Source: Streptomyces katrae (GTDB lineage: Bacteria > Actinomycetota > Actinomycetes > Streptomycetales > Streptomycetaceae). From it: 64,000 bases of DNA. Where the stretch lies: contig NZ_CP020042.1 in assembly GCF_002028425.1 (NCBI RefSeq), positions 5,803,560-5,867,559 of the forward strand. Direction: 5' to 3'. Positions 8,185-16,919 of this stretch are shown here, piece after piece. The position numbers and the translations under genes were made by a program. The notes under the pieces were generated by a model. It was not told the DNA's origin. It saw only the letters and a list, made by a program, of their open reading frames with translations, and made no database searches. Each line of letters opens with the position of its first letter. Position 1 is the first letter of the stretch.

Positions 8185-8360
8185 GTCAGCAGTCTCCTCC
8201 GTCGTGTCCCGAATGACGCCGCTGATGCTTCCACTCCGCGGGGCGCCGTGCGGCCCGACCGGGCCGGACGGGGCGGGCGCGGACGGAGATGACCGGATCA
8301 CTGCGGCCCGTCGATGTCCGGCTTGTTACACGGGTGTCCGGCGGGGAGGAAGATGGGCCC

Positions 8361-9194
8361 ATGACTGCGATTCTCTCGGCCTCCGCACTGATGGACGAGC
8401 TGGCCTCCGACCGCCCGCCGGTGCTCCTGGACGTCCGCTGGCAGCTGGGCGGCCCCGACCAGCGACCCGCCTACGAGGCCGGGCACCTGCCCGGCGCCGT
8501 GTACGTCGACCTCAACCGCGAACTGGCAGGTCCGCCCGGGTCCGGCGGCCGCCACCCGCTGCCCGAACCGGAGGCGTTCGGCGCCGTGATGCGCCGCGCC
8601 GGGGTCCGGACGGACGAGCCGGTGGTCGTGTACGACGGCGGCCAGGGCTGGGCGGCCGCCCGCGCCTGGTGGCTGCTGCGCTGGACGGGTCACCCGAACG
8701 TGCGAGTCCTGGACGGGGGCCTGGCCGCGTGGACCGCGTCGGGCGGCCCGGTGACGGCCGACGCGCCGACTCCGGGCGAGGGCGATTTCAAGCCAAACCC
8801 CGGCGCGCTGGGCCTGCTGGAAGCCGACGACGCGGCCGCCCTGGCCCGTACGGGACTGCTGCTGGACGCCCGGGCGGGGGAGCGCTACCGGGGTGAGGTC
8901 GAGCCCATCGACCGGGTCGGCGGTCACATCCCGGGCGCGGTCTCGGCGCCGACCACCGAGAACACGGGCCCCGACGGCCTGTTCCTGCCGGCGGAGACCC
9001 TGAAGGCCCGGTTCGCGGAGCTGGGCGCCACCCCGGACACCGAGGTGGGCGTGTACTGCGGTTCCGGGGTCTCCGGGGCGCACGAGGTCCTCGCGCTGGA
9101 GGTGGCGGGCATCCCGGCCGCCCTCTACGCGGGCAGCTGGTCGCACTGGTCCGCGGACCCCGCCCGCCCGGTGGCCACCGGCCCCAACCCCTGA
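8361..9194 (+). CDS. Two-domain rhodanese-family sulfurtransferase
   Basis: A 277-residue tandem rhodanese. The N-terminal inactive domain covers residues ~8-130 (LLDVRWQLGG, AGHLPGAVYVDLN, DGGLAAW). The C-terminal catalytic domain covers ~150-275 with GHIPGAVSAP and the active-site loop CGSGVSG, catalytic C233. The CG(S/T)GV loop resembles 3-mercaptopyruvate sulfurtransferases more than thiosulfate-specific CRKGVT rhodaneses, so the mercaptopyruvate type is favoured. The ATG at 8361 is preceded by GGGGAGGAAG. It is convergent with sepH, with a strong hairpin between the stops. Confidence 0.85.
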   Translation: MTAILSASALMDELASDRPPVLLDVRWQLGGPDQRPAYEAGHLPGAVYVDLNRELAGPPGSGGRHPLPEPEAFGAVMRRAGVRTDEPVVVYDGGQGWAAARAWWLLRWTGHPNVRVLDGGLAAWTASGGPVTADAPTPGEGDFKPNPGALGLLEADDAAALARTGLLLDARAGERYRGEVEPIDRVGGHIPGAVSAPTTENTGPDGLFLPAETLKARFAELGATPDTEVGVYCGSGVSGAHEVLALEVAGIPAALYAGSWSHWSADPARPVATGPNP

Positions 9195-9203
9195 CGCGTC
9201 CGA

Positions 9204-9235
9204 GTCCGGCGGCGCCCCTCGGGGCTCCGCCGGAC
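9204..9235. terminator. Bidirectional terminator between sulfurtransferase gene and sepH
   Basis: A 15-bp stem with a single mismatch, GTCCGGCGG paired with CCGCCGGAC and continued inward by GCCCC/GGGGC, closed by a 2-nt apex. It sits 9 bp after one stop and 5 bp before the other of convergent genes. There is no U-tract, which is usual in Streptomyces. Confidence 0.7.
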
Positions 9236-9239
9236 CGGG

Positions 9240-10262
9240 CTACTCCTGCTTCTTGCGCCGGGTCCCGAAGACGATCTCGTCCCAGCTGGGCACCGCCGCG
9301 CGGCGCCCGGGCCGGACCCCGTCGGCCTCGGCCTGCCGGTCGGTCGTGCCCGTCAGCCGTTCGCGATGACCCGCGACCGTCCGCGGCATCAGCACGTCCG
9401 CGTACGCCGCTCCGGCGCCGGCCGAGGCCGCCGCGGCCGGGGGCTCTTCCGTCCCGGCCTCCTCCTCCGCGTCGTCGGTCCGGTCCGGGACCACCAGGTC
9501 GCCCCGGAAGCTGGGGACGGCCTCCAGCAGGCTGGTCAGCGTGTCCCGTTCCTCCTCGGGCTCCGGCGCGGGCGGCGGGGCGGCGGGGCGCTCGATCTGC
9601 CGGTCGAGCGCGCGGTCCAGCGGCCGGTCGCGCGGCAGCCGGGCGATCCTCGGAACGAACGGGAAGCTCGGTTCCGGGGTCGACGGCAGGTCGTCCGACT
9701 CGCCGATCAGGGAGCGGGCCTCGTCGTCCACGGCGACGACCAGCCGGCGCGGCGGGTCGTACGTCCAGCTCGCGGAGTGCGGCTCGCCCACCACCCGGTA
9801 GACGAGCAGGACCTCCCAGGTGCCGTCGTCGCGGCGCCAGGAGTCCCACTGCACCGAGTCCTTGTCGGCCCCGCGCAGCGTGAGCCGTTCCTGCACGGCC
9901 TCGCCGAGCTGCGGTCCGGTGTTCTCCCCGGGGCGGCGCACGGGGGTCTTGCGGGCCCGCTCGGCCATGAAGGCGCGCTCGGCCAGGACCGGGCCCTCGA
10001 AGCGCCGGACCCGGTCGACGGGGATGCCGGCGAGCTGCGCGACCTCCTCGGCGGAGGCACCGGCCCGTATGCGCGCCTGGATGTCGCGGGGGCGGAGGTG
10101 GCTCTCCACCTCGATCTCGATCTGGTTCAGGCGCGCGCGGTCATTGCGCACGGCAGCCCGCAGCCGCTCGTCGATCGGAAGCGTGTACTCCGTGCTGTCC
10201 GCAGCCTTGAGCACCAGTCGTGTTCCGTCATTCGAGACGGCCACGACACGCAGTTCGGGCAT
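9240..10262 (-). CDS. sepH: Septation protein SepH (DUF3071)
   Basis: An actinobacterial cell-division protein that binds FtsZ and promotes its assembly during sporulation and vegetative septation. The 340-residue product has the conserved N-terminal DUF3071 domain (residues ~1-190), starting MPELRVVAVSNDGTRLVL and including an HTH-like stretch ASAEEVAQLAGIPVDRVRRF (~69-88). A Pro/Glu-rich linker follows, and a short conserved C-terminal tail SWDEIVFGTRRKKQE. The ATG at 10262 is preferred because the conserved domain begins there. The function rests on family knowledge from S. venezuelae and Mycobacterium. Confidence 0.92.
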   Translation of the reverse strand: MPELRVVAVSNDGTRLVLKAADSTEYTLPIDERLRAAVRNDRARLNQIEIEVESHLRPRDIQARIRAGASAEEVAQLAGIPVDRVRRFEGPVLAERAFMAERARKTPVRRPGENTGPQLGEAVQERLTLRGADKDSVQWDSWRRDDGTWEVLLVYRVVGEPHSASWTYDPPRRLVVAVDDEARSLIGESDDLPSTPEPSFPFVPRIARLPRDRPLDRALDRQIERPAAPPPAPEPEEERDTLTSLLEAVPSFRGDLVVPDRTDDAEEEAGTEEPPAAAASAGAGAAYADVLMPRTVAGHRERLTGTTDRQAEADGVRPGRRAAVPSWDEIVFGTRRKKQE

Positions 10263-10794
10263 GGGGACCTCCCGGGTGGTGCCTGCCGACGTCACGTGCG
10301 TCGCTGCTTCCGCTAGTCGAGTGTGGCCTGCCCGGGTGCAGCCTGCCACAACCTTGCCGAGTTAAACCGGCGTGTCGGGCATGCGCCCTTGATCGACGTT
10401 ATGGCACGGTTACCTGTTGGGCACGCACAGTGACCAAGTGGTTACTGTGCGCAGCAGGAGCCCGTGCGATACCGCGGCATCACCGGTCTTGAGCGCCGCT
10501 TCTCCGTCAGCCGGCCCCCTCTCCCGGGTCCGGACATCCGAAAGGAAGGACGGCCCCAGGGCTCGCCACAGTACTCCATTCGGGCCACCTGGGTGGACCG
10601 CCGCGCCGCCGAACTTGTCCCGGGCGGCGGGAGTTGGCCTGCCCGGAATCGGGCCCTGAAGGCGGTCCACCTGCGTACGCGGCCGATTCGGGGTGTCCTG
10701 CTTCACAGAATCCACAGAAACGGAACTTCTCATTTCGCTCAGGTGTCGGTAACTGCAGGAAGAGGAGAAGCGCGAGGGGCAGGACACGCAGGGG
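10263..10794. other. 532-bp divergent intergenic region upstream of sepH and the membrane protein at 10795
   Basis: No convincing gene is seen on either strand. It must hold the sepH promoter and that of the downstream membrane-protein gene. The clearest structure is the 26-bp palindrome at 10425-10450. The sequence from 10700 to 10740 is markedly less GC-rich than its surroundings, consistent with promoter DNA, but I cannot fix -35/-10 boxes. Confidence 0.5.
10425..10450. promoter_or_regulatory. 26-bp near-perfect palindrome in the sepH upstream region
   Basis: Arms GCACAGTGACCA and TGGTTACTGTGC match at 11 of 12 positions around a 2-bp centre (AG at 10437-10438). The TGACCA/TGGT(T)A core recalls GntR-type operators. 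It lies 163 bp upstream of the sepH start, in the middle of the intergenic region. Confidence 0.5.
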
Positions 10795-11622
10795 ATGGCG
10801 ATGGGTCAGAAGACGGTAGGGGGAGGCGGACCGGGCGGTCGCGAGGACGAGGGCACGGGCGGAGGGCGCGCGAAGCTCGACCTGAGCGCGGCCCAGGTCG
10901 CGGGCAGTTCCCTCGCCACCGTCGCGGCCGCGCTGCTCGCCTCCAAGCTGGGCGTCTACGGCACCATCCTCGGCGCCGGCGTGGTCAGCGTGGTGGCGAC
11001 CGCCGGCGGCCCGGTCATCCAGCACGCCTTCCGCCGCACCGGCGACCGGCTGCGCGAGGGCGTCCGTTCCAGGAGCCGTCAGGCCCCCGCGCCCGCCGGG
11101 GCGGAGGAGTCCGCGGCCCCGCCGGCGGGGGAGTTCGGCGAGGCCACCGTGCACGGCACCCGCGTACGGGGCTGGAAGCGCACGGCGGTGGCCTCCGGGG
11201 CGGCCTTCGCCCTCGCCATCGGCGGCCTCGGGACGTACGAGGCCTTCGCGGGCACCTCCGTCAGCAGCGGCGGCGGCACCCTCCTGTCAGGCGGCTTCCG
11301 CACGGCGCCCGACCACCGCCCCTCCGAGCGGAAGGACGCCCCGGAGTCGGGGGACCGCGGCGAGCGGGGCGAACACGGCGGGAAGGGCGGCAAGGACGGC
11401 CCGGACGGGCGGAGCCCCGGCCCGGGGGGTTCCCCGAGCCCGTCCGCCTCGCACGGCGGGCGCGGTCCGGACCCGGACCCCTCGCCCACCCCCTCCCGCT
11501 CGGCGGGCCCCGGCCCGGACCCGTCCCCCTCGGCCTCCCGGCAGACCCCGGACCCGGGCCCCGCCCCGAGCACCGGCGGCACCGGCGCACCGGGCGGGGG
11601 CGGCGGCGCCGGACGGGAGTGA
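10795..11622 (+). CDS. Membrane protein with low-complexity Pro/Ser/Gly tail, unknown function
   Basis: A 275-residue protein with a Gly-rich N-terminus, an Ala/Gly/Val-rich hydrophobic stretch at ~32-72 (one or two membrane segments), a hydrophilic Arg-rich region (~75-125), and a second membrane segment at ~130-150. The last ~110 residues are low complexity: charged Gly-rich, then Pro/Ser/Asp repeats ending in poly-Gly. That tail is typical of disordered, possibly extracytoplasmic extensions of streptomycete membrane proteins. I recognise no enzyme motif. The start could be ATG 10795 or ATG 10801; both follow GCAGGGG closely. It is convergent with the oxidase gene, 7 bp away. Confidence 0.55.
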   Translation: MAMGQKTVGGGGPGGREDEGTGGGRAKLDLSAAQVAGSSLATVAAALLASKLGVYGTILGAGVVSVVATAGGPVIQHAFRRTGDRLREGVRSRSRQAPAPAGAEESAAPPAGEFGEATVHGTRVRGWKRTAVASGAAFALAIGGLGTYEAFAGTSVSSGGGTLLSGGFRTAPDHRPSERKDAPESGDRGERGEHGGKGGKDGPDGRSPGPGGSPSPSASHGGRGPDPDPSPTPSRSAGPGPDPSPSASRQTPDPGPAPSTGGTGAPGGGGGAGRE

Positions 11623-11629
11623 CCGGGCG

Positions 11630-12961
11630 TCAGTCCCCCAGCACCCGCCGCAGGTAGTCGTTGCCGAACAGCCGCTCCGGGTCCAGCCGGTCGCGCAGCG
11701 CCGTGAACTCCCCGAACCGCGGGTACGCCGCGGCCAGGTACTCCGCGTCCCGGGTGTGCACCTTGCCCCAGTGGGGGCGCCCGCCGTGGGCGGTGAAGAT
11801 GCGCTCGGCCGCCGTGAAGTAGGCCTGGTACGGGGTGCCCCGGTACATGTGCACCGCGATGTACGCCGTGTCCCGGCCCGAGGCCGTGGAGAGGGGGATG
11901 TCGTCCGCCGGGGCCGTGCGCACCTCCACCGGGAAGCTGATCCGCAGGTCGGAGCCGTCGACCATGGCCTTGAGCTCCCGCAGGGCCCCGACCGCCCGCT
12001 CGCGCGGGAGGGCGTACTCCATCTCCACGAACCGGACCCGGCGCGGGCTGGTGAACACCTTGTACGGGATGTCCGTGTAGGTGCGCGCCGACAGGGCGCG
12101 GCTGGCGATCCGGGCGATGGAGGGGATGGCCGCGGGGACCGCGCGGCCCAGCGAGTTGACGGCCTGGAAGAGGCCGTTGGACAGCAGCTCGTCCTCGATC
12201 CAGCCGCTGACCGCTCCGGGCGGGGCGGCGGGGCCCTGGCTGCGGTTGTTGCGCTTGGTGTTGCAGTTGCCGGTGTGCGGGAACCAGTAGAACTCGAAGT
12301 GCTCGTTCTCCGCGACGTGCTGGTCGAACTCGGCGGTCACCCGGTCGAAGGGCATCGGCTCCTCACGGGCGGTCAGGAAGAACAGCGGCTCCACCGCGAA
12401 GGTGATCGAGGTGACGATGCCCAGCGCTCCGATGCCGAGCCGGGCGGCCGCGAACACCTCCGGGTTCTCCTTCTCCGAGCAGACCATCAGCCGCCCGTCC
12501 GCGGTGACCAGCTCCAGCGCGCGGATCTGCGCGGCGATGGAGGCCGAGTCGCGGCCGGTGCCGTGCGTGCCGGTGCTGGTGGCGCCGGAGACCGTCTGCT
12601 CCATGATGTCGCCCATGTTGGTGAGCGACAGGCCCTGAGCGGCCAGGGCGCGGTTGAGGTCCTTCAGTGCCGTGCCGGCCGCCACGGTGACCGTGCCGGC
12701 GCCCCGGTCCACCGACAGGATCCCGGTGAGCGCCTGCGGCCGTACGAGCACGCCGTCGGTGGCGGCGGCCGCGGTGAAGGAGTGGCCGGTGCCGACCGCC
12801 TTGACCCGCAGGCCCTCCGCGGCGGCCCGGCGGACCGCCTCCTGGAGCTCACCGACCGAAGCGGGGGTCACCGTGCGCGCCGGCGTGGCGCGGACGTTGC
12901 CCGCCCAGTTACGCCACGCGGTCCGCCCGCTCTCCGCTGCTGTCCCCGATGTCGCCGTCAC
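11630..12961 (-). CDS. FAD-dependent D-arabinono-1,4-lactone/sugar-lactone oxidase family
   Basis: A VAO-type flavoprotein of 443 residues. The N-terminal FAD-binding domain (~15-185) has VKAVGTGHSFT, in which H60 is the position used for covalent flavin attachment in relatives such as alditol oxidase, and SGATSTGTHGTG (~126-137). The C-terminal ALO domain (~195-440) ends with the conserved HWGK and DPERLFGNDYL. The likely reaction is oxidation of an aldonolactone or polyol with O2 or another acceptor; the exact substrate is not determinable. The GTG at 12961 is preceded by GGGGAGGAG. It overlaps the upstream MFS gene by 53 nt, so the transporter and oxidase are a coupled operon. Confidence 0.8.
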   Translation of the reverse strand: MTATSGTAAESGRTAWRNWAGNVRATPARTVTPASVGELQEAVRRAAAEGLRVKAVGTGHSFTAAAATDGVLVRPQALTGILSVDRGAGTVTVAAGTALKDLNRALAAQGLSLTNMGDIMEQTVSGATSTGTHGTGRDSASIAAQIRALELVTADGRLMVCSEKENPEVFAAARLGIGALGIVTSITFAVEPLFFLTAREEPMPFDRVTAEFDQHVAENEHFEFYWFPHTGNCNTKRNNRSQGPAAPPGAVSGWIEDELLSNGLFQAVNSLGRAVPAAIPSIARIASRALSARTYTDIPYKVFTSPRRVRFVEMEYALPRERAVGALRELKAMVDGSDLRISFPVEVRTAPADDIPLSTASGRDTAYIAVHMYRGTPYQAYFTAAERIFTAHGGRPHWGKVHTRDAEYLAAAYPRFGEFTALRDRLDPERLFGNDYLRRVLGD

Positions 12962-14165
12962 GCGAGGGCTCCTCCCCTTGCGCCGGCCTCGTCAGCCGGC
13001 GGTAACCCGCGAACGCCACCGCCGCCGCGGCGATCCCCGAGGAGATCGAGACGACGTACCCGCGCTGGGCCCCGGCCGCGTCGATGACCAGACCGGTCAC
13101 GGAGGAACCGACCGCGACACCGACTGCCAGGCCGGTGCTGATCCACGTCATGCCCTCGGTGAGCTTCGCGCGTGGTACGTGCGCTTCGATCAGGGCCATC
13201 GTGGTGATCATCGTGGGAGCGATGGCGAGGCCCGAGACGAAGAGCGCCACGGCCAGAAACGGAAGGTTCCCGGCCAGTAGGAGGGGGATCATACTCACGG
13301 CCATCGCACAGATGCCCAGTACCCACCGGCGTTCCGTCCGGCCCTTGAGGTGGAGCAGGCCGAAGACGATGCCCGCCAGACAGGATCCGGCCGCCCAGAT
13401 GGCCAGGATGAAGCTGGCGGCGGACTTGTGGCCCTGCTCCTCGGCGAAGGCGAGGGTGGAGACGTCGATGGAGCCGAAGATGGCGCCGGTCGCCACGAAG
13501 GTGGCCGTCAGCACCTGGAGGCCGGGGGAGCGCAGGGCGGAGGAGCGGCCGTCCTCCTGGCCGCGCGGATGCGGCGGCGGCTCCGTGGCGCGCTGTGCGG
13601 TGAGCAGCCAGACGCCGACGAGCAGGCAGCCCGCGGCGATCACCGGGCCGGCCTCCGGGAACCAGGTGGTGGACAGCCCGATGGCCAGGATGGGGCCGAA
13701 GATGAAGCAGACCTCGTCGATCACGGACTCGAAGGAGTACGCGGTGTGCAGCTCGCGCGGCGCGTCCCGGTAGAGCTCGGTCCAGCGGGCGCGGACCATC
13801 GAGCCGACGCTCGGGACGCAGCCCGCGACGGCCGCGAAGACGAACAGGGTCCAGTCGGGCAGCCCGTTGGCGGCGGCCAGGACCAGGGCCGTGACGGAGG
13901 CGACGGAGACCAGTGTCGCGGGCCGCAGCACCCGCCGCTGGCCGTACTGGTCGACCAGCCGGGAGACCTGGGGGCCGATCACCGCGGCGGCCAGGGCCAG
14001 GGTTCCGGTGAGGGCGCTGGCCATCGCGTAGCGGCCGGTGATCTCCGAGATCATCGTGAGGATGCCGACGCCGACCATGGAGATCGGCAGCCGGCCTATG
14101 AGGCCGGCGGCGCTGAAGGCCTTGGTGCCGGAGGCCGCGAAGATCGCGCGGTAGGGACTGGGCAA
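12909..14165 (-). CDS. Major facilitator superfamily transporter
   Basis: A 418-residue MFS permease with about twelve membrane segments in two halves, split by a hydrophilic loop at ~190-215 ([16 protein letters not shown]). The inter-helix signature [17 protein letters not shown] (~68-84) corresponds to MFS motif A. The closest general type is drug/sugar efflux MFS of actinobacteria. It is the first gene of the transporter-oxidase operon and is divergent from ferrochelatase. The candidate iron box at 14262-14280 lies ~97 bp upstream. The substrate is unknown. Confidence 0.8.
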   Translation of the reverse strand: MPSPYRAIFAASGTKAFSAAGLIGRLPISMVGVGILTMISEITGRYAMASALTGTLALAAAVIGPQVSRLVDQYGQRRVLRPATLVSVASVTALVLAAANGLPDWTLFVFAAVAGCVPSVGSMVRARWTELYRDAPRELHTAYSFESVIDEVCFIFGPILAIGLSTTWFPEAGPVIAAGCLLVGVWLLTAQRATEPPPHPRGQEDGRSSALRSPGLQVLTATFVATGAIFGSIDVSTLAFAEEQGHKSAASFILAIWAAGSCLAGIVFGLLHLKGRTERRWVLGICAMAVSMIPLLLAGNLPFLAVALFVSGLAIAPTMITTMALIEAHVPRAKLTEGMTWISTGLAVGVAVGSSVTGLVIDAAGAQRGYVVSISSGIAAAAVAFAGYRRLTRPAQGEEPSRDGDIGDSSGERADRVA

Positions 14166-14261
14166 GGTCTCTCCGTAAGGGACGTCATAGGCCCATACAG
14201 GTTACGACCGCCTCTGGGGCACCCGCACGGGGAAATCGGCGACACCGACATTTGAGGCGGC

Positions 14262-14280
14262 GGAACTTAGGGTCACCTTA
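14262..14280 (+). promoter_or_regulatory. Candidate DmdR/IdeR iron box upstream of ferrochelatase
   Basis: The 19-mer GGAACTTAGGGTCACCTTA matches the DmdR1/IdeR consensus as I remember it (TTAGGTTAGGCTCACCTAA) at 13 of 19 positions, including the whole central TTAGGnTCACCT run. It is partly palindromic around 14273-14274. It lies 70 bp upstream of hemH in the divergent hemH/MFS region. Confidence 0.4.
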
Positions 14281-14350
14281 CCTGGAAGGCGTCCCGGCAT
14301 GCGGACCGGCCGGTTCTCCCGCGCGCACCCCGGGTGGCAGGATTCGAGGC

Positions 14351-15517
14351 ATGTCAGACCAGCTCCGTGCCCCCGACGCGCCCGCGGCCGAAGGCCTCGC
14401 GGCCCCCTACGACGCCCTCCTGCTGCTGTCCTTCGGCGGCCCCGAGGGACCCGACGACGTCGTGCCGTTCCTGGAGAACGTCACCCGCGGGCGAGGGATC
14501 CCGCGCGAGCGCCTCAAGGAGGTCGGGCAGCACTACTTCGGCTTCGGCGGGGTCAGCCCGATCAACGGGCAGAACCGCGAGCTGCTGGCCGCGCTGCGCA
14601 AGGACCTCGCGGACGCGGGGCTGGACCTGCCCGTGTACTGGGGCAACCGCAACTGGGCCCCGTACCTGACCGACGTGATGCGCGAGATGGTCCGCGACGG
14701 CCGCCGCCGCATCGCCGTCCTCGCCACCAGCGCGTACGCCTCCTACTCGGGCTGCCGCCAGTACCGCGAGAACCTCGCCGACGCGCTGGCGGCCCTGGCG
14801 GAGGAGGGCCTGGAGCTCCCCCGGGTGGACAAGCTGCGGCACTACTTCAACCACCCCGGCTTCGTCCGGCCCATGACCGACGGGGTGCTGGCCTCGCTCG
14901 CCGCCCTGCCCGAGGAGGTCCGGGACGGCGCCCACCTGGCCTTCACCACCCATTCCATCCCCACCGCCGCCGCCGACGCCTCCGGCCCGGTCGAGGACCA
15001 CACCGAGGGCGGCGAGGGCGGGGCCTACGTCCGCCAGCACCTCGACGTCGCCCGGGTGATCGCCGACGCCGTCGAGGCCGAGACCGGCACGGCCCGCCCC
15101 TGGAAGCTCGTCTACCAGTCCCGCAGCGGAGCCCCCCACATCCCGTGGCTGGAGCCCGACATCTGCGACCACCTGGAGGCCCTGCACGCCGAGGGCGTGC
15201 CGGCGGTCGTCATGGTGCCCATCGGCTTCGTCTCCGACCACATGGAGGTCCTCTACGACCTCGACACGGAGGCCATGGCCAAGGCCGCCGAGCTGGGCCT
15301 GCCCGCCGCGCGCTCCGCCACCGTCGGCGCCGACCCGCGGTTCGCCGCGGCCGTACGGGAGCTCGTGCTGGAGCGGGCCGCCCGCGAGCGCGGCGAGCGG
15401 CCCGCGGAGTGCTGGCTGGGCAGCCTGGGCCAGAGCCACGACCTGTGCGCGGTGGGCTGCTGCCCCGCGCGCACGCCCCGCCCGGCGGCCGCCGGCGCGG
15501 ACAGCCCGTACGCCTAG
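14351..15517 (+). CDS. hemH: Ferrochelatase (coproporphyrin III ferrochelatase type)
   Basis: Inserts Fe2+ into the porphyrin in heme synthesis. In actinobacteria the substrate is coproporphyrin III, so cpfC is the equivalent name. The 388 residues cover the chelatase fold: [20 protein letters not shown] near the N-terminus, QYRENL, the active-site TTHSIP histidine and the [14 protein letters not shown] motif. The actinobacterial 2Fe-2S ligands appear intact: a cysteine in SGCRQYREN and the C-terminal CAVGCC group. The ATG at 14351 is chosen because LLLSFGG needs only a short leader. The gene is followed after 9 nt by the inositol-phosphatase-family gene. A possible iron box lies upstream. 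Confidence 0.93.
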   Translation: MSDQLRAPDAPAAEGLAAPYDALLLLSFGGPEGPDDVVPFLENVTRGRGIPRERLKEVGQHYFGFGGVSPINGQNRELLAALRKDLADAGLDLPVYWGNRNWAPYLTDVMREMVRDGRRRIAVLATSAYASYSGCRQYRENLADALAALAEEGLELPRVDKLRHYFNHPGFVRPMTDGVLASLAALPEEVRDGAHLAFTTHSIPTAAADASGPVEDHTEGGEGGAYVRQHLDVARVIADAVEAETGTARPWKLVYQSRSGAPHIPWLEPDICDHLEALHAEGVPAVVMVPIGFVSDHMEVLYDLDTEAMAKAAELGLPAARSATVGADPRFAAAVRELVLERAARERGERPAECWLGSLGQSHDLCAVGCCPARTPRPAAAGADSPYA

Positions 15518-15526
15518 GGGGAGAAC

Positions 15527-16330
15527 GTGATCTCACAGGAGCTGAAGGCCGAACTGCTGGAGGTGGGCCTGGAGGCCGCCCGGCGGGCCGGGGAGCTGCT
15601 GCGCGACGGCCGTCCGGCCGACCTCGCGGTGGCCGCGACCAAGACCAGCCCGATCGACGTGGTGACCGAGATGGACCTTGCGGCGGAGAAGCTGATCACC
15701 GCGATCCTCGCGGAGCGGCGGCCCGGGGACGGGCTGCTCGGCGAGGAGGGCGCGGACGTCGTCGGCACCAGCGGGGTCCGCTGGGTCGTCGACCCGCTGG
15801 ACGGCACCGTCAACTACCTCTACGGGCTCCCCGGCTGGGGCGTCTCCGTCGCCGCCGAGTACCGGGGCGAGACCGTGGTGGGCGTGGTGGCGGCCCCGAT
15901 GCGCGGGGAGACGTACCACGCCGTGCTCGGCGGCGGGGCCTGGTCGGGCGGCGCCCGCCTGTCCTGCCGGGCGGCGGCCCCGCTGGACCAGGCGCTGGTC
16001 GCCACCGGCTTCGGCTACCTCAAGAGCCGGCGGGAGCACCAGGCCGAGGTGGTCCGGAGGATCATCCCGCTCGTCCGCGACATCCGGCGCGGCGGCTCGG
16101 CGGCGCTCGACCTGTGCGACGTGGCGGCCGGCCGGCTCGACGGGTACTACGAGCGCGGACTGAACCCCTGGGACTTCGCGGCGGGCGAGCTGATCGCCCG
16201 CGAGGCGGGCGCGCTGACCGGCGGCCGGCCCGGCGAGCCGCTGTCGGGAGAGCTGGCGGTGGCGGCCGGCCCGGCGGTCTTCGCCTCCCTCCAGCCGCTC
16301 CTGGACGAAGCCGGGGCCTGGCACGACTGA
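15527..16330 (+). CDS. Inositol monophosphatase family phosphatase
   Basis: A Mg2+-dependent Li+-sensitive phosphatase-fold enzyme of 267 residues. Metal-binding motifs are complete: LLGEEG (E73-E74), WVVDPLDGTVNY with D89, D92, G93 and T94, and NPWDFAAGELIAREAG near the C-terminus. Family members dephosphorylate inositol-1-phosphate, histidinol phosphate, FBP or PAP. Nothing separates these here, and the SuhB/IMPase-type activity is the default. The GTG at 15527 is preceded by GGGGGAGAA. It is co-transcribed with hemH and followed by a strong terminator. Confidence 0.85.
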   Translation: MISQELKAELLEVGLEAARRAGELLRDGRPADLAVAATKTSPIDVVTEMDLAAEKLITAILAERRPGDGLLGEEGADVVGTSGVRWVVDPLDGTVNYLYGLPGWGVSVAAEYRGETVVGVVAAPMRGETYHAVLGGGAWSGGARLSCRAAAPLDQALVATGFGYLKSRREHQAEVVRRIIPLVRDIRRGGSAALDLCDVAAGRLDGYYERGLNPWDFAAGELIAREAGALTGGRPGEPLSGELAVAAGPAVFASLQPLLDEAGAWHD

Positions 16331-16354
16331 GCCCGTCTCCGCGCCCATGCGGAA

Positions 16355-16386
16355 GGACCCCCCGCCGCGGGTGCGGCAGGGGGTCC
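16355..16386 (+). terminator. Terminator after the hemH operon
   Basis: A 14-bp stem with one mismatch: GGACCCCC and CGCCGC-type left arm (16355-16368), tetraloop GGGT, and right arm GCGGCAGGGGGTCC (16373-16386). It starts 25 bp after the phosphatase stop. Confidence 0.75.
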
Positions 16387-16462
16387 GTCGCCGTTCTGGG
16401 TGCCCTCCCGGGGCCGGGGCTCCGGGGCGGGCGGTGTCGCTCGGGCCGAGACGGCCGTACAG

Positions 16463-16482
16463 ACCGGGGCGGGGGCCCCGGT
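16463..16482 (-). terminator. Terminator of the small minus-strand gene
   Basis: Arms ACCGGGGC and GCCCCGGT pair perfectly around a GGGG loop. The structure touches the stop codon of the 55-residue gene, immediately downstream of it on the minus strand. Confidence 0.55.
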
Positions 16483-16649
16483 CAGGCCGCCTTGACCGCC
16501 ACTCCGTGCTCCGCGGCGAGCCGCTGGAGGTCTTCCAACGCGGCCTGTTCCACATCCGCGAGGTAGTCGTCGCCCGTCTCACGGGCCTTGCTCAGGTCCG
16601 ACTGCGTGGCGCTGATGCGCTGCAGGAGACCCGCGGTGAATGCGTCCAT
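16482..16649 (-). CDS. Small helical protein, unknown function
   Basis: A 55-residue protein with a start supported by GAGGGGG upstream. It is predicted to be almost wholly alpha-helical: MDAFTAGLLQRISATQSDL, then a charged stretch KARETGDDYLADVEQAALED and a C-terminal LQRLAAEHGVAVKAA. No cysteine or catalytic motif is present. It is divergent from cutR, and the region between holds the palindrome at 16832-16854. I cannot assign a function. Clean codon use, a good ribosome site and its own hairpin support it being real. Confidence 0.6.
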   Translation of the reverse strand: MDAFTAGLLQRISATQSDLSKARETGDDYLADVEQAALEDLQRLAAEHGVAVKAA

Positions 16650-16831
16650 GGTGGGTGCGCCCCCTCTTCGTGGGTCGCGGCGGACGAGCGCGGGGCAGTC
16701 CGCCGTCAGGGAGTGGATGGGGTGTGCAGACGTCCTCCCCGGCACCCTGGGCCCAGAAACCTCGTAAGGCCAGGGAATCCTCACTTCCGACCCCTTCAGG
16801 CGCCCGGGAAGGGGCGGAGGGGCGCCTTACA

Positions 16832-16854
16832 GCCGGTTTACGGCCGAAACCGGC
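16832..16854. promoter_or_regulatory. Inverted repeat upstream of cutR
   Basis: Perfect 8-bp arms GCCGGTTT and AAACCGGC are separated by 7 bp that contain the palindrome CGGCCG. The repeat is centred 77 bp upstream of the cutR start. It could be an operator for CutR or another regulator, or a 5' leader hairpin. Confidence 0.45.
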
Positions 16855-16919
16855 AGGATGGAGGCGCAATACAGGTGTGCCCTCAGGAGTGCCCTCGGGG
16901 CTCGAAGGAAGGAAACGAC

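Noticed and set aside
11490..11620. Repeat array suggestive of a CRISPR or minisatellite
   Set aside because: It is low-complexity coding sequence for a Pro/Ser/Asp/Gly tail with no regular spacing or spacers.
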